Below, piece by piece: positions 37,865-46,143 of a stretch of 64,000 bases of DNA (the stretch's first letter is position 1; each line of letters starts with the position of its first letter). The DNA comes from Streptomyces griseoluteus. GTDB taxonomy: Bacteria; Actinomycetota; Actinomycetes; Streptomycetales; Streptomycetaceae. The DNA is taken from contig NZ_SRRU01000001.1 in NCBI RefSeq assembly GCF_004784465.1, positions 1-64,000 of the forward strand, written 5' to 3'. The position numbers were made by a program, and so were the translations under genes. The notes beneath the pieces were generated by a model. It was given only the letters and a program-made list of their open reading frames with translations. It was not told the DNA's origin and searched no databases.

Positions 37865-37990
37865 GGTTCCTTCACTCGTGACGCTCGGTGTTCGTGCGGG
37901 TTCCTGCGGGGCCACCGTACGCGGTACGCGCGGCCCGCGGTCGCCGGTCGAGCGACTTCGGGGAGGGGGACCAGGGCGGGCGAGGGGGCG

Positions 37991-38827
37991 TCAGCCGTCC
38001 AGCACGTCGGCCAGTTGAGAGGCCAGATCGCGTGCCCTGTCCTGCATTTCCTTGCTGTCCGGGACCACACCGACGGCCATCGGCTGTTCCTCGTAGTCGA
38101 TGGTGACGACCACGTTGGACGTGCGGAACACCACAGTCACCGTCCGGGGTTCGGCGGTCGAACCGGACGAGCCGAGCTGGTCGTCCAGGTACGCCTCGTC
38201 ACCGAGGTCGGGCAGGACGCGGGGCTGGAGGTCGGTGGGCGCGGCGCTGCCGGAGCCGCCCGCCGCCGGGTCGGTGGAGGCGTCCGAGGAGGGGCTGCCG
38301 GAGGGGTCGGCGGACGGGGAGGGGGTGCCGCTGCCGCTCGGGCCGGTGCTGGGGGAGGCGGGCGCGGAGAGGGAGGGCACGGGGACGTCGGCGGCCTTGG
38401 CCATGCCCTGGAACAGCTTCTGCGCCTGGGTGTCGTCACTGACCGCCCCGTCGTACGACACCACGCGCTCGAAGTCGACCGAGAGCCGGTCGGTGGCGAG
38501 GGTGGACTCCACCTTCCAACGGCAGCCCACCTTGCGGTCGGTGTCGTAGGTCAGCGCGGGCACGCCCCGGTACGCCTTGTCGCGCTGGTCGGGGTCGGTG
38601 AGCTGCTGGATGCCGGGGAGCAGGGTGCCGAGAGTGTCGTGGCCGACGGCGCCGCAGGGCTCGGGCAGGGTGCGGTACCGGCCGGGCTGGGCGGCGGCCG
38701 GGGCGGAGGCGGCGTCACCGGGGTTGGCGTCGTCGGTGGGCGTGCCGCCGCCGGAGCCCGAGCTGCAGCCTGCCAGCAGGGCCGCGAGGAGGGCGGCGGT
38801 GCCGGTGATGTACGCCTTCCGCTGCAC
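37991..38827 (-). CDS. DUF3558-like lipoprotein
   Basis: A 278-residue lipoprotein starting at GTG, with signal peptide ITGTAALLAALLAGC (lipobox LAGC near residue 21). The globular part has RTLPEPCGAVGHDTLGTLLPG and KVGCRWKVESTL, the same two-cysteine layout as its neighbour. A Ser/Gly/Pro-rich stretch is inserted near residues 150-200, then VTVVFRTSNVVVTIDYEEQ. It is paralogous to the gene downstream. The 263-bp gap upstream, divergent to rtcB, shows no gene. Confidence 0.8.
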   Translation of the reverse strand: MQRKAYITGTAALLAALLAGCSSGSGGGTPTDDANPGDAASAPAAAQPGRYRTLPEPCGAVGHDTLGTLLPGIQQLTDPDQRDKAYRGVPALTYDTDRKVGCRWKVESTLATDRLSVDFERVVSYDGAVSDDTQAQKLFQGMAKAADVPVPSLSAPASPSTGPSGSGTPSPSADPSGSPSSDASTDPAAGGSGSAAPTDLQPRVLPDLGDEAYLDDQLGSSGSTAEPRTVTVVFRTSNVVVTIDYEEQPMAVGVVPDSKEMQDRARDLASQLADVLDG

Positions 38828-39090
38828 GGTCGGGCTCCTTAGGACGGTGTGCGACCCGACGGCGGTGCCCGGTCGATGCTCCAGTGTCCCCGCTGGTTAA
38901 TCGCTTGCCGCGGCGGGGCGCCTGCTGGACACAATGTGTATCGCACGCACCGCCGTGGTCGCCGGTCCCCTGTCCCATTTCACCGGCCCTGGCGCCGCTT
39001 TTGCGTTCTGCCGGTTCGGGTGACTTCCGTGAGCAATGACCCTTGCCCGGCCTATGAGTTGTCACGTCACCTTTGGGGGATTGATCGGTT

Positions 39091-40284
39091 ATGTCGTACG
39101 TGGAGATACCGGGCGCCCGCGTCCCGGTGCGGATGTGGACCGACCCGGCCACCGTGGAGGACGGCGCGCTGCGCCAGCTCCAGAACGTGGCCACGCTGCC
39201 CTGGATCGAGGGGCTCGCCGTGATGCCGGACGTGCACTACGGCAAGGGCGCGACGGTCGGCTCGGTCATCGCCATGCGCGACGCGGTCTGCCCGGCGGCG
39301 GTGGGCGTCGACATCGGCTGCGGCATGTCCGCGGTCCGGACCTCCCTCACGGCCAACGACCTCCCCGGCGACCTCACCCGCCTCCGCTCCCGCATCGAAC
39401 AGGCCATCCCGGTCGGCCGGGGCATGCACACCACCGCCCTCGACCCGTCCCGCTTCCACGCCCTCCCCACCGCGGGCTGGGACACCTTCTGGTCCCGCTT
39501 CGACACGGTCGCCCAGCCGGTCCACTTCCGCCGGGAGCGGGCGGCTCTGCAGATGGGGACGCTGGGCAGCGGCAACCACCTGATCGAATGCTGCCTGGAC
39601 ACCGAGGGCGCGGTCTGGCTCATGCTGCACTCCGGCTCCCGCAACATCGGCAAGGAACTCGCCGAGCACCACATCGGCGTCGCTCAGAAGCTCCCGCACA
39701 ATCAGGGGCTGGTCGACCGCGACCTCGCGGTGTTCGTGTCGGACACCCCGCAGATGGCCGCGTACCGCAACGACCTCTACTGGGCGCAGGAGTACGCGAA
39801 GTACAACCGCACCCTCATGATGGCGCTCCTGAAGGACGTCATCCGCAAGGAGTTCAAGAAGGCGAAGCCGTCCTTCGAGCCGGAGATCTCCTGCCACCAC
39901 AACTACGTGGCGGAGGAGCGGTACGACGGCAAGGACCTGCTCGTGACCCGCAAGGGCGCGATCCGGGCCGGCTCCGGTGAGTTCGGAATCATTCCAGGCT
40001 CGATGGGGACCAGTTCGTACGTCGTGAAGGGACTTGGGAACGAGAAGTCCTTCAACTCGGCCTCGCACGGCGCCGGCCGGCGGATGAGCCGGTCCGCCGC
40101 GAAGCGCCGGTTCACCGTGCGGGACCTGGAGGCCCAGACGCGAGGCGTCGAGTGCCGAAAGGACGCGGGCGTCCTGGACGAGATCCCGGCCGCCTACAAG
40201 GACATCGACCAGGTGATGGCCCAGCAGACGGACCTCGTCGAGGTCGTCGCCAAGCTGAAGCAGTTCGTCTGCGTGAAGGGCTGA
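39091..40284 (+). CDS. rtcB: RtcB RNA-splicing ligase
   Basis: A 397-residue RtcB family RNA ligase that joins 2',3'-cyclic phosphate and 5'-OH RNA ends with GTP and manganese. Seen: the metal-binding block AAVGVDIGCGMSAVRTSL near residue 75, LGSGNHLIECCLD, MLHSGSRNIGKELAEHH, and the guanylylated histidine in NSASHGAGRRMSR near residue 330. No archease or rtcA gene is next to it. The next gene is convergent and ends only six bases away. Confidence 0.95.
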   Translation: MSYVEIPGARVPVRMWTDPATVEDGALRQLQNVATLPWIEGLAVMPDVHYGKGATVGSVIAMRDAVCPAAVGVDIGCGMSAVRTSLTANDLPGDLTRLRSRIEQAIPVGRGMHTTALDPSRFHALPTAGWDTFWSRFDTVAQPVHFRRERAALQMGTLGSGNHLIECCLDTEGAVWLMLHSGSRNIGKELAEHHIGVAQKLPHNQGLVDRDLAVFVSDTPQMAAYRNDLYWAQEYAKYNRTLMMALLKDVIRKEFKKAKPSFEPEISCHHNYVAEERYDGKDLLVTRKGAIRAGSGEFGIIPGSMGTSSYVVKGLGNEKSFNSASHGAGRRMSRSAAKRRFTVRDLEAQTRGVECRKDAGVLDEIPAAYKDIDQVMAQQTDLVEVVAKLKQFVCVKG

Positions 40285-40290
40285 GGCGCC

Positions 40291-41064
40291 TCACAGTTCC
40301 CGGTGGACCTTCGTGTTGCTGGCCTGGGCTCGGGGGCGGAGGACCATCAGGTCGATGTTGACGTGGCTGGGGCGGGTCACGGCCCAGGTGATGGAGTCGG
40401 CCACGTCGTCGGCGGTGAGGGGGGCCGCCACGCCCTCGTAGACCTTGGCGGCCTTCTCCGTGTCGCCGGCGAAGCGCGTGAGGGCGAATTCGTCGGTCTT
40501 GACCATGCCGGGGGCGATCTCGATGACGCGGACCGGCTTGCCGACGATCTCCAGGCGGAGGGTCTCGGCAAGGACGTGCTCGGCGTGCTTGGCGGCGACG
40601 TAACCCGCGCCGCCCTCGTAGGTGGAGAGGCCGGCGGTGGAGGAGACGACGACCACCGTGCCGTCGCCGCTCGCCTCCAGCTTGGGCAGCATGGCCTGGG
40701 TGAGGTTGAGGGTGCCGAGGACGTTCGTCTCGTACATCGTGCGCCAGTGCTCCGGGTCGGCGCTGGCCACCGGGTCCGCGCCGAGCGCGCCGCCCGCGTT
40801 GTTGACCAGGACGCCGATGGTGCGGAACGCCCCGGCGAACTCGTCCACGGCCGCCCGGTCCGTCACGTCCAGCGGGTACGCGGTGGCCGAGTGGCCCGCC
40901 TCGGTCAGCTCCTTCGCCAGCGCCTCGATACGGTCCGCCCGGCGCGCGGTGAGCACCACCCGGTACCCGGCCTCGGCGAGCCGCCGCGCGGTGGCCGCGC
41001 CGATACCGCTGCTCGCGCCCGTGACGACGGCGATACGGGACGCGGCGGAGGGGGCGCTGGCCAT
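40291..41064 (-). CDS. SDR family oxidoreductase
   Basis: A 257-residue classical short-chain dehydrogenase. NADP(H)-site TGASSGIGAATARRLAEAG, then LVNNAGGALG, catalytic Ser in VVSSTAGLSTYEG and the YxxxK as GYVAAKHAEHVL. PGMVKTDEF follows. The substrate is unknown; the pattern resembles YdfG/serine-dehydrogenase-type members. AGGAG lies seven bases before the ATG. Confidence 0.93.
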   Translation of the reverse strand: MASAPSAASRIAVVTGASSGIGAATARRLAEAGYRVVLTARRADRIEALAKELTEAGHSATAYPLDVTDRAAVDEFAGAFRTIGVLVNNAGGALGADPVASADPEHWRTMYETNVLGTLNLTQAMLPKLEASGDGTVVVVSSTAGLSTYEGGAGYVAAKHAEHVLAETLRLEIVGKPVRVIEIAPGMVKTDEFALTRFAGDTEKAAKVYEGVAAPLTADDVADSITWAVTRPSHVNIDLMVLRPRAQASNTKVHREL

Positions 41065-41115
41065 GGGCTGCTCCTGGGAGAGGGATCGCGGACTCGCGTC
41101 CAGCCTAGGCGAGCC

Positions 41116-41454
41116 TCAGCCGGCGTTCCTCGGGGCCCACATGATGACGGCCATGCCGGCCAGGCAGATCAGGGCGCCGGTGAGGTCGAAGCGGTCGGGG
41201 CGGTAGCCGTCGGCGACCACGCCCCACAGGATCGACCCGGCGACGAAGATGCCGCCGTACGCCGCGAGGATGCGGCCGAAGTGGGCGTCCGGCTGGAAGG
41301 TGGCGACGAACCCGTACGCGCCCAGCGCCAGCACCCCGCCGGTCATCCACAGCCAGCCGCGGTGCTCGCGCACGCCCTGCCAGACCAGCCACGCGCCGCC
41401 GATCTCGAAGAGGGCGGCGACGACGAACAGGGCGGCGGAGCGCAGGATCAGCAT
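41116..41454 (-). CDS. YnfA family membrane protein
   Basis: A 112-residue protein with four predicted membrane helices, matching the YnfA (UPF0060) family: [95 protein letters not shown]. Family members resemble small multidrug-resistance proteins. It precedes the SDR gene on the minus strand with a 51-bp gap, possibly as one operon. Confidence 0.93.
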   Translation of the reverse strand: MLILRSAALFVVAALFEIGGAWLVWQGVREHRGWLWMTGGVLALGAYGFVATFQPDAHFGRILAAYGGIFVAGSILWGVVADGYRPDRFDLTGALICLAGMAVIMWAPRNAG

Positions 41455-41565
41455 GGGGGAAGCCTGGCACGCGCCCTGCGTTCACCTGTTGGAGGGCGCC
41501 TGCGGTCCGGCTCGCGTGGCATACATCGGGTGGGCGGAACGGTGACGGGAACGGGAGTGGTCGGC

Positions 41566-42201
41566 GTGCGCGTACGGACGAGGGCATGGCTGCTGCTGGT
41601 CGCCTGCGCGGGCGCGGCCCTGTGGGCCGGGGGGCCGGCCCGGGCGACGGACCGATCCGGCTCCGCCTCCCCGGCACCCGGCCCCGGCCCGGCGACCGTA
41701 CCCGGCGTCGGCTCCGCGGCCGCCTCCCCGGCACCCGGCCCTGGCCCGGTGGCCGCACCCGGCGTCGGCTCCGCGGCCGTCTCCCCGCCGCACACCGGCC
41801 CGGTGCCGGCCCCCACCCCGCGCGCCGACCTCGCCTTCCACGGCCACGCCGTGATCGACGGCGACCGGATGGAGGTGCGGCTCACCCCGCGCGACCACGG
41901 CCCGGCCGCCGTGCCGGAGGCGAGTGTGCGGGTGCGATGGTCGGCGGGGCCCGCCGGGACGGTGACGCGGTCGCCGGGGTGCGCGCGGACCGGGGAGCGG
42001 ACGGTGGTCTGCGGGACCGGCGCGCTCCTCGCGGGCCAGACGGGGGAGGAGATCCGGCTGGGCGTCCGGCTGCGGGTGCCCGCGCCGGAGGTGACCCTGG
42101 AAGTGGAGACCGCGTGGAACGGCGGGGTCACCGACCCCGACCGCACCAACGACCGGCTGCGGGTGCTGGTCCTGCCCACCGGCGACGAGTACTCGTTCTG
42201 A
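41566..42201 (+). CDS. secreted repeat-containing protein
   Basis: A 211-residue exported protein. The signal peptide is TRAWLLLVACAGAALWAGGPARA. Two 19-residue tandem repeats rich in Pro, Gly and Ala follow (PAPGPGPATVPGVGSAAAS type), then a C-terminal domain with LAFHGHAVIDGDRMEVRLTPRDHGPAAV and PGCARTGERTVVCGTG, which resembles a DUF11/adhesion-like beta-sandwich with one disulfide. The GTG with GGGAG eight bases upstream is chosen; GTGs at 41542 and 41557 are alternatives. Function unknown. Confidence 0.68.
   Translation: MRVRTRAWLLLVACAGAALWAGGPARATDRSGSASPAPGPGPATVPGVGSAAASPAPGPGPVAAPGVGSAAVSPPHTGPVPAPTPRADLAFHGHAVIDGDRMEVRLTPRDHGPAAVPEASVRVRWSAGPAGTVTRSPGCARTGERTVVCGTGALLAGQTGEEIRLGVRLRVPAPEVTLEVETAWNGGVTDPDRTNDRLRVLVLPTGDEYSF
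41666..41779 (+). repeat. 57-bp tandem repeat, two copies
   Basis: Two consecutive 57-bp units (41666-41722 and 41723-41779) differ at only a few positions. They encode the 19-residue Pro/Gly repeat of the secreted protein. The frame is preserved, so copy number could vary without breaking the gene. Confidence 0.85.
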
Positions 42202-42223
42202 CCCGCGACGCGAGGAGGCCGGC

Positions 42224-42718
42224 ATGGCCGGGAACGACAGCGCGCGGCCCCGGCTGCTCGCGGAGCTGGACGCGGTGTCCCGCCGCTACATCGCCTCCTA
42301 CGCCCTGTTCAACCAGGCCGTCGCCGACCGCATCGGCCTGCACCCGACCGACCTCCAGTGCCTGAACCTGCTCACCCTGGAGCCCGAGCCCGTCACCACC
42401 GGCCATGTCGCCGAGCTGACTGGCCTCACCACCGGCTCGGCGACCCGCCTGGTGGACCGGCTGGAGCGCGCCGGGTACGTCGTACGCCGCCGGGACGCGG
42501 GCGACCGGCGCCGGGTGCTGGTCATCCCCGTACCGGAGAGGATCGCGGAGTTCCGGCGCGTCTGGGATGAGCTGTCCGGCGACTGGTCGCGCATCTTCGG
42601 GGAGCTGGACGACACCGAACTCGCCGTGATCATCGGGCACATGCAGCGCACGGTGGAGTTCACCAAGGAGCGGATCGCCCGGCTGCGCGAGGGCCGGGAC
42701 GCCGACGGCGCGGGGTGA
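42224..42718 (+). CDS. MarR family transcriptional regulator
   Basis: A 164-residue winged-helix regulator. Dimerisation helices flank the DNA-binding core: VADRIGLHPTDLQCLNLLTLEPEPVTTGHVAELTGLTTGSATRLVDRLERAGYVVRRRDAGDRRRVLVIPV. MarR proteins sense small phenolics or oxidants. Its target could be the upstream secreted protein or a distant gene. The ATG follows CGAGGAGGCCGGC, an excellent ribosome site, 22 bases past the preceding stop. Confidence 0.93.
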   Translation: MAGNDSARPRLLAELDAVSRRYIASYALFNQAVADRIGLHPTDLQCLNLLTLEPEPVTTGHVAELTGLTTGSATRLVDRLERAGYVVRRRDAGDRRRVLVIPVPERIAEFRRVWDELSGDWSRIFGELDDTELAVIIGHMQRTVEFTKERIARLREGRDADGAG

Positions 42719-42791
42719 GAGCCGGGTAAAAAGGGCGCCCCCGGGCCCCGGGCCCCGGCCGGAGTGCCGTCGCCCTTGGCAGACTGGGGGC

Positions 42792-43532
42792 GTGCCCCAC
42801 ACCGTGCCCCACACCACGCCCCCCACCGTGCTCCTCGCCGAGGACGACCGCGCCATCCGTCATGCCCTGGAGCGGGCCCTGACCCTGGAGGGCTACGCGG
42901 TGACGGCGGTCGCCGACGGCGTCGAGGCGCTGGCGCAGGCCCACCGCACCCCGCCGGACGTGCTGCTGCTGGACGTGATGATGCCCGGCATCGACGGTCT
43001 CCAGGTCTGCCGGGTGCTGCGCGCCGAGGGCGACCGCACCCCGATCCTGATGCTCACCGCGCTGGTGGAGACCGCCGACCGGATCGCGGGCCTGGACGCG
43101 GGCGCCGACGACTACGTGGTCAAGCCCTTCGACGTCGAGGAGGTCTTCGCCCGCCTGCGCGCCCTGCTGCGCCGCACGAGCCCCGCCCTCGCGGGCGAGC
43201 CCGGCCCGGCGCGCGACGCGCAGCTGTCCGACCGGCAGATCGAGGGCGCGGGCATCCGCATGGACCTCCAGGCCCGCCGCGCCTGGCGCGCCGGGCGTGA
43301 ATTGGAGCTGACCCGCACCGAGTTCGAGCTGCTGGAGCTGCTGGTGCGCAACGCGGGCATCGTGCTCGACCACGCCACCATCTACGACCGCATCTGGGGC
43401 TACGACTTCGGCCCCGGCTCCAAGAACCTCGCCGTCTACGTCGGGTATCTGCGCCGCAAGCTGGACGCGCCCGGCGCCCCGCAGCTCATCCACACCGTGC
43501 GCGGTGTGGGGTACGTGCTGCGGGAGGAGTAG
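42792..43532 (+). CDS. OmpR-family response regulator (MprA-like)
   Basis: A 246-residue response regulator starting at GTG. The receiver domain has VLLAEDDRAIRHALERAL, phosphoacceptor Asp in VLLLDVMMPGIDGLQVC near residue 59, and Lys in DDYVVKPFDVEEV. The winged-helix output domain includes ELTRTEFELLELLVRNAG and NLAVYVGYLRRKLDAPG. Its stop overlaps the kinase start by one base (TAGTG), so the pair is a coupled two-component system. Confidence 0.95.
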   Translation: MPHTVPHTTPPTVLLAEDDRAIRHALERALTLEGYAVTAVADGVEALAQAHRTPPDVLLLDVMMPGIDGLQVCRVLRAEGDRTPILMLTALVETADRIAGLDAGADDYVVKPFDVEEVFARLRALLRRTSPALAGEPGPARDAQLSDRQIEGAGIRMDLQARRAWRAGRELELTRTEFELLELLVRNAGIVLDHATIYDRIWGYDFGPGSKNLAVYVGYLRRKLDAPGAPQLIHTVRGVGYVLREE

Positions 43533-44959
43533 TGGGCCGCACCTGGCGGCTGCCGGGCGGCTCCCGCACCGGGCTGCGCTCGCTGCGCACCACGTTCGCC
43601 GTGTCGTTCGCGGCCGTCACCGCCGCCGTCACGATCCTGGTCGGCATCCTGTCGTACGGCTCGGCCGCGCGGCTGGTGCGGGTGGACCAGCAGTCGGTGT
43701 TCACCCAGGTCGTGCGGGACGTCCGGGCCGAGGTGCGGCAGCACCCGATGACCCCGGACGACTTCTCCTCCGCCCGGCCCGGTCACGACCTGGTGCGGCC
43801 CGCCCGCACCGACGTGCAGGTGCTCGGGCCGGGCGGCGAGGTCGTGGACCACGGCAGTCCCGGCCTGCCCGTCACCGCCCGCGACCGCGAGGTGGCGGGC
43901 GCGCCGGGCGCGGGGAAGCTGGCCGAGCACAAGGACGTACGGGTCGGCGAGGATCTCTTCCGGGTCGCCACCGTCTCGCTCGGCCGGGGGCGGGGCGCGG
44001 TGCAGGTGGCGCAGGAGTTCAGCGACACCGAGGACCTGCTGCGCACCCTCCAGCAGCGCACGCTGATCCTGATGGCGGCCGTGGTGGTGGGTGCCGGACT
44101 GTTCGGCTGGTGGCTGGCCCGCCGCATCACCCGGCGCCTGGTGCTGCTGACCTCGGCCGCCGAGGACGTGGCCCGCACCCGCCGCCTCGGCATCCAGGTG
44201 CCGGTCACCGGGCCGGACGAGGTGGGGCGCCTCGGCCGCGCCTTCGACCGGATGCTGGGCCGGCTCGCCCAGTCCGAGGAGGACCAGCGGCGGCTGGTGC
44301 AGGACGCGGGCCACGAGCTGCGCACCCCGCTGACCTCGCTGCGGACGAACATCTCGCTGCTGCGCCGGATCGACGAGCTGCCGCCGGAGACGCGGGAGGA
44401 CCTGGTGGCGGACCTGACACTGGAGGCGCGGGAGCTGACCGACCTGGTCAACGAGCTGGTGGACCTGGCCGCCGGGCAGTCGGACTCCGAGCCGCCGCAG
44501 CGGGTCGACCTCGCGGACGTGGCGGAGGACGTGGTGGGGCTGGCGGGGCGCCGTACCGGGCGGCGGATCGTGCTGGCGGTGAGCGGGGACACGTACGCGG
44601 AGGGCCGTCCCGGGCTGCTCCAGCGGGCGCTGTCCAACCTGGTGGAGAACGCGGCCAAGTTCGACCGCGAGGGGACGGAGCCCATCGAGGTGCGGGTGAC
44701 CGGGGCGGCGGCGGGGACGGTCCGGGTGGAGGTGCTTGACCGGGGACCCGGTGTCGCCGAGGGCGACCTGCTGCGCATCTTCGACCGCTTCTACCGGGCC
44801 GCGGACGCCCGCTCCCAGCCCGGCTCGGGGCTCGGGCTGTCCATCGTCCGGGAGATCGCGATGTCCCACGGCGGGGCACCGTTCGCCTACCGCAGGGAAG
44901 GCGGGGGCGCGGTGATCGGGTTCACGGTCGGCGGGGGAGCGGGTCCGTCGGAGGGCTAG
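43532..44959 (+). CDS. sensor histidine kinase (MprB-like)
   Basis: A 475-residue membrane kinase. Two transmembrane helices (TTFAVSFAAVTAAVTILVGILSY and LILMAAVVVGAGLFGWWLARR) enclose an extracytoplasmic sensor of about 130 residues. A HAMP domain follows, then the H-box DAGHELRTPLTSLRTNISLLRR near residue 270, N-box LSNLVENAAKFDREG, and GSGLGLSIVREIAMSHGG. The H-box resembles that of MprB of mycobacteria, an envelope-stress sensor; the signal here is inferred. Its stop lies in a hairpin shared with the converging gene. Confidence 0.94.
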   Translation: MGRTWRLPGGSRTGLRSLRTTFAVSFAAVTAAVTILVGILSYGSAARLVRVDQQSVFTQVVRDVRAEVRQHPMTPDDFSSARPGHDLVRPARTDVQVLGPGGEVVDHGSPGLPVTARDREVAGAPGAGKLAEHKDVRVGEDLFRVATVSLGRGRGAVQVAQEFSDTEDLLRTLQQRTLILMAAVVVGAGLFGWWLARRITRRLVLLTSAAEDVARTRRLGIQVPVTGPDEVGRLGRAFDRMLGRLAQSEEDQRRLVQDAGHELRTPLTSLRTNISLLRRIDELPPETREDLVADLTLEARELTDLVNELVDLAAGQSDSEPPQRVDLADVAEDVVGLAGRRTGRRIVLAVSGDTYAEGRPGLLQRALSNLVENAAKFDREGTEPIEVRVTGAAAGTVRVEVLDRGPGVAEGDLLRIFDRFYRAADARSQPGSGLGLSIVREIAMSHGGAPFAYRREGGGAVIGFTVGGGAGPSEG

Positions 44960-44982
44960 GGCCTGTCCCGGACAGGCCCTAG
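44956..44982. terminator. symmetrical terminator containing both stop codons
   Basis: CTAGGGCCTGTCC and its near-perfect mirror form a hairpin. The TAG of the kinase gene (44957-44959) sits in one arm and the TAG of the converging membrane-protein gene (44979-44981 on the minus strand) in the other. Confidence 0.8.
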
Positions 44983-45278
44983 GAGCGCTCGTCCTCGGGG
45001 CCCCGGCGGGCCGCCGAGAGGGTCCAGGCCAGGTTGCCGACCGCCGCTCCGGCCGCGACCGCGGCGACGATCACCCCGCCTGTGGTCAGGCCGTCGCTGA
45101 ACAGATGGGGGCGCTGGTCGAGGCTGTGCAGGCCGAAGCCGCACAGTTCGTAGACGCCGACGGCCGCGACGGCGAGGCTGACGAAGAGCAGGGTCAGGGT
45201 GGGTTTCAGGTCCCGCACATCGACGACCGGCGTCGACGCGGTCCCCGCCGGTTCGGTCTCGGATCGTGTCTGGTGCAT
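44979..45278 (-). CDS. small two-helix membrane protein
   Basis: A 99-residue protein with two hydrophobic helices: TLTLLFVSLAVAAVGVYELCGFGL and TTGGVIVAAVAAGAAVGNLAWTL. The N-terminal 30 residues are polar. No family was recognised. GGGGAGAC lies directly before the ATG. It converges on the histidine kinase gene and may be unrelated to it. Confidence 0.7.
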   Translation of the reverse strand: MHQTRSETEPAGTASTPVVDVRDLKPTLTLLFVSLAVAAVGVYELCGFGLHSLDQRPHLFSDGLTTGGVIVAAVAAGAAVGNLAWTLSAARRGPEDERS

Positions 45279-45320
45279 GTCTCCCCGATGAACTGGCTTG
45301 TGGCTGGGGGCGGTTGAAAA

Positions 45321-45335
45321 CCTACGATACGTAGG
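45321..45335. promoter_or_regulatory. short inverted repeat, candidate operator
   Basis: CCTACG-ATA-CGTAGG, a six-base inverted repeat in the 198-bp gap between two minus-strand genes, about 45 bases upstream of the small membrane protein start. It could be an operator or part of a promoter; no factor can be named. Confidence 0.35.
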
Positions 45336-45476
45336 CTCGGCCCGGTGCGGGCGTGATTGCCGTGCGGTTGCTCCCTGGGTGTGGACAACGACGGCCGGCC
45401 CCTCCGGGCGACGGCTCTGGCGTCCGGACTGGCGAGCGAGGCCGTGTATACGACCCCCTCCATCATGGCCGACGGC

Positions 45477-45959
45477 TCAGTGCCGCAGCGCCGTCCCCAC
45501 GTCGGCCCGTATGTCGCCGGACAGCTCGCGGTGGCTGCGGGCGGTGGCCCGGCCGGTCGCCCCGGCCGCGACATCGTCGATGTTCACGATCACCGTGTCC
45601 TGCAGATCGCCCTTCGCGTCACGGAAGTTGACCTGCACGGTGAAGGACTTCTTCTCGCCGGTGGTGTTCTTCGCGGACACCTCGGCCGTGGGTACGTTGT
45701 CCTTGCCGGTGGTGACCTTTCCCACCGAGACGTCCTTCTTGGCGTCCACCCCGCCCTTTACCTGGTCCAGCTTCCGCTTGGCCTCCGCCGTGGCCGAGGC
45801 CACCGTGCCGGAGGCGCGCGAGGCGAGGGAGGAGGCGGCCGAGGCGGCCTTGCTGGCCTGGCCGGAGGGGCTGTTGCCGTCCGAGCAGCCGGTCACCGCG
45901 ACCACGAGCGCCACCATCAGGGCCGTACCGGCCGCCCGCCGTGTCCCGCACCCAGCCAT
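45477..45959 (-). CDS. lipoprotein, FxLYD-like
   Basis: A 160-residue lipoprotein. Signal peptide AAGTALMVALVVAVTGC with lipobox Cys near residue 25. A helical Ala/Ser stretch (SKAASAASSLASRASG) follows, then a beta-rich domain: PTAEVSAKNTTGEKKSFTVQVNFRDAKGDLQDTVIVNIDDVAAGATGRATARSHRELSG, matching the general shape of FxLYD-type extracellular domains. The AGGAGG site six bases before the ATG is near ideal. Function unknown. Confidence 0.75.
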   Translation of the reverse strand: MAGCGTRRAAGTALMVALVVAVTGCSDGNSPSGQASKAASAASSLASRASGTVASATAEAKRKLDQVKGGVDAKKDVSVGKVTTGKDNVPTAEVSAKNTTGEKKSFTVQVNFRDAKGDLQDTVIVNIDDVAAGATGRATARSHRELSGDIRADVGTALRH

Positions 45960-46143
45960 GCCAGCCTCCTGAATTCGGCTCCGCTGCCCCCAGTGAAGGC
46001 GGGGTCACCGCTGTCCGCACGCCGGGTGTGGCAGGCGTGGGGCGCGCACACCTGAACGGCCCACCGTCGCTCGCGCCCGCCCGGGGCTCGGGATGTGCTG
46101 CTCCTACGGCAGCAGGGCACGGCTTCGACGGAGGTGGACCGGC

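Noticed and set aside
42721..42770. GC palindromes after the MarR gene as a terminator
   Set aside because: The GGGCCCCGGGCCCC run can fold in several ways but lacks a well-defined stem and loop, so it was not listed.
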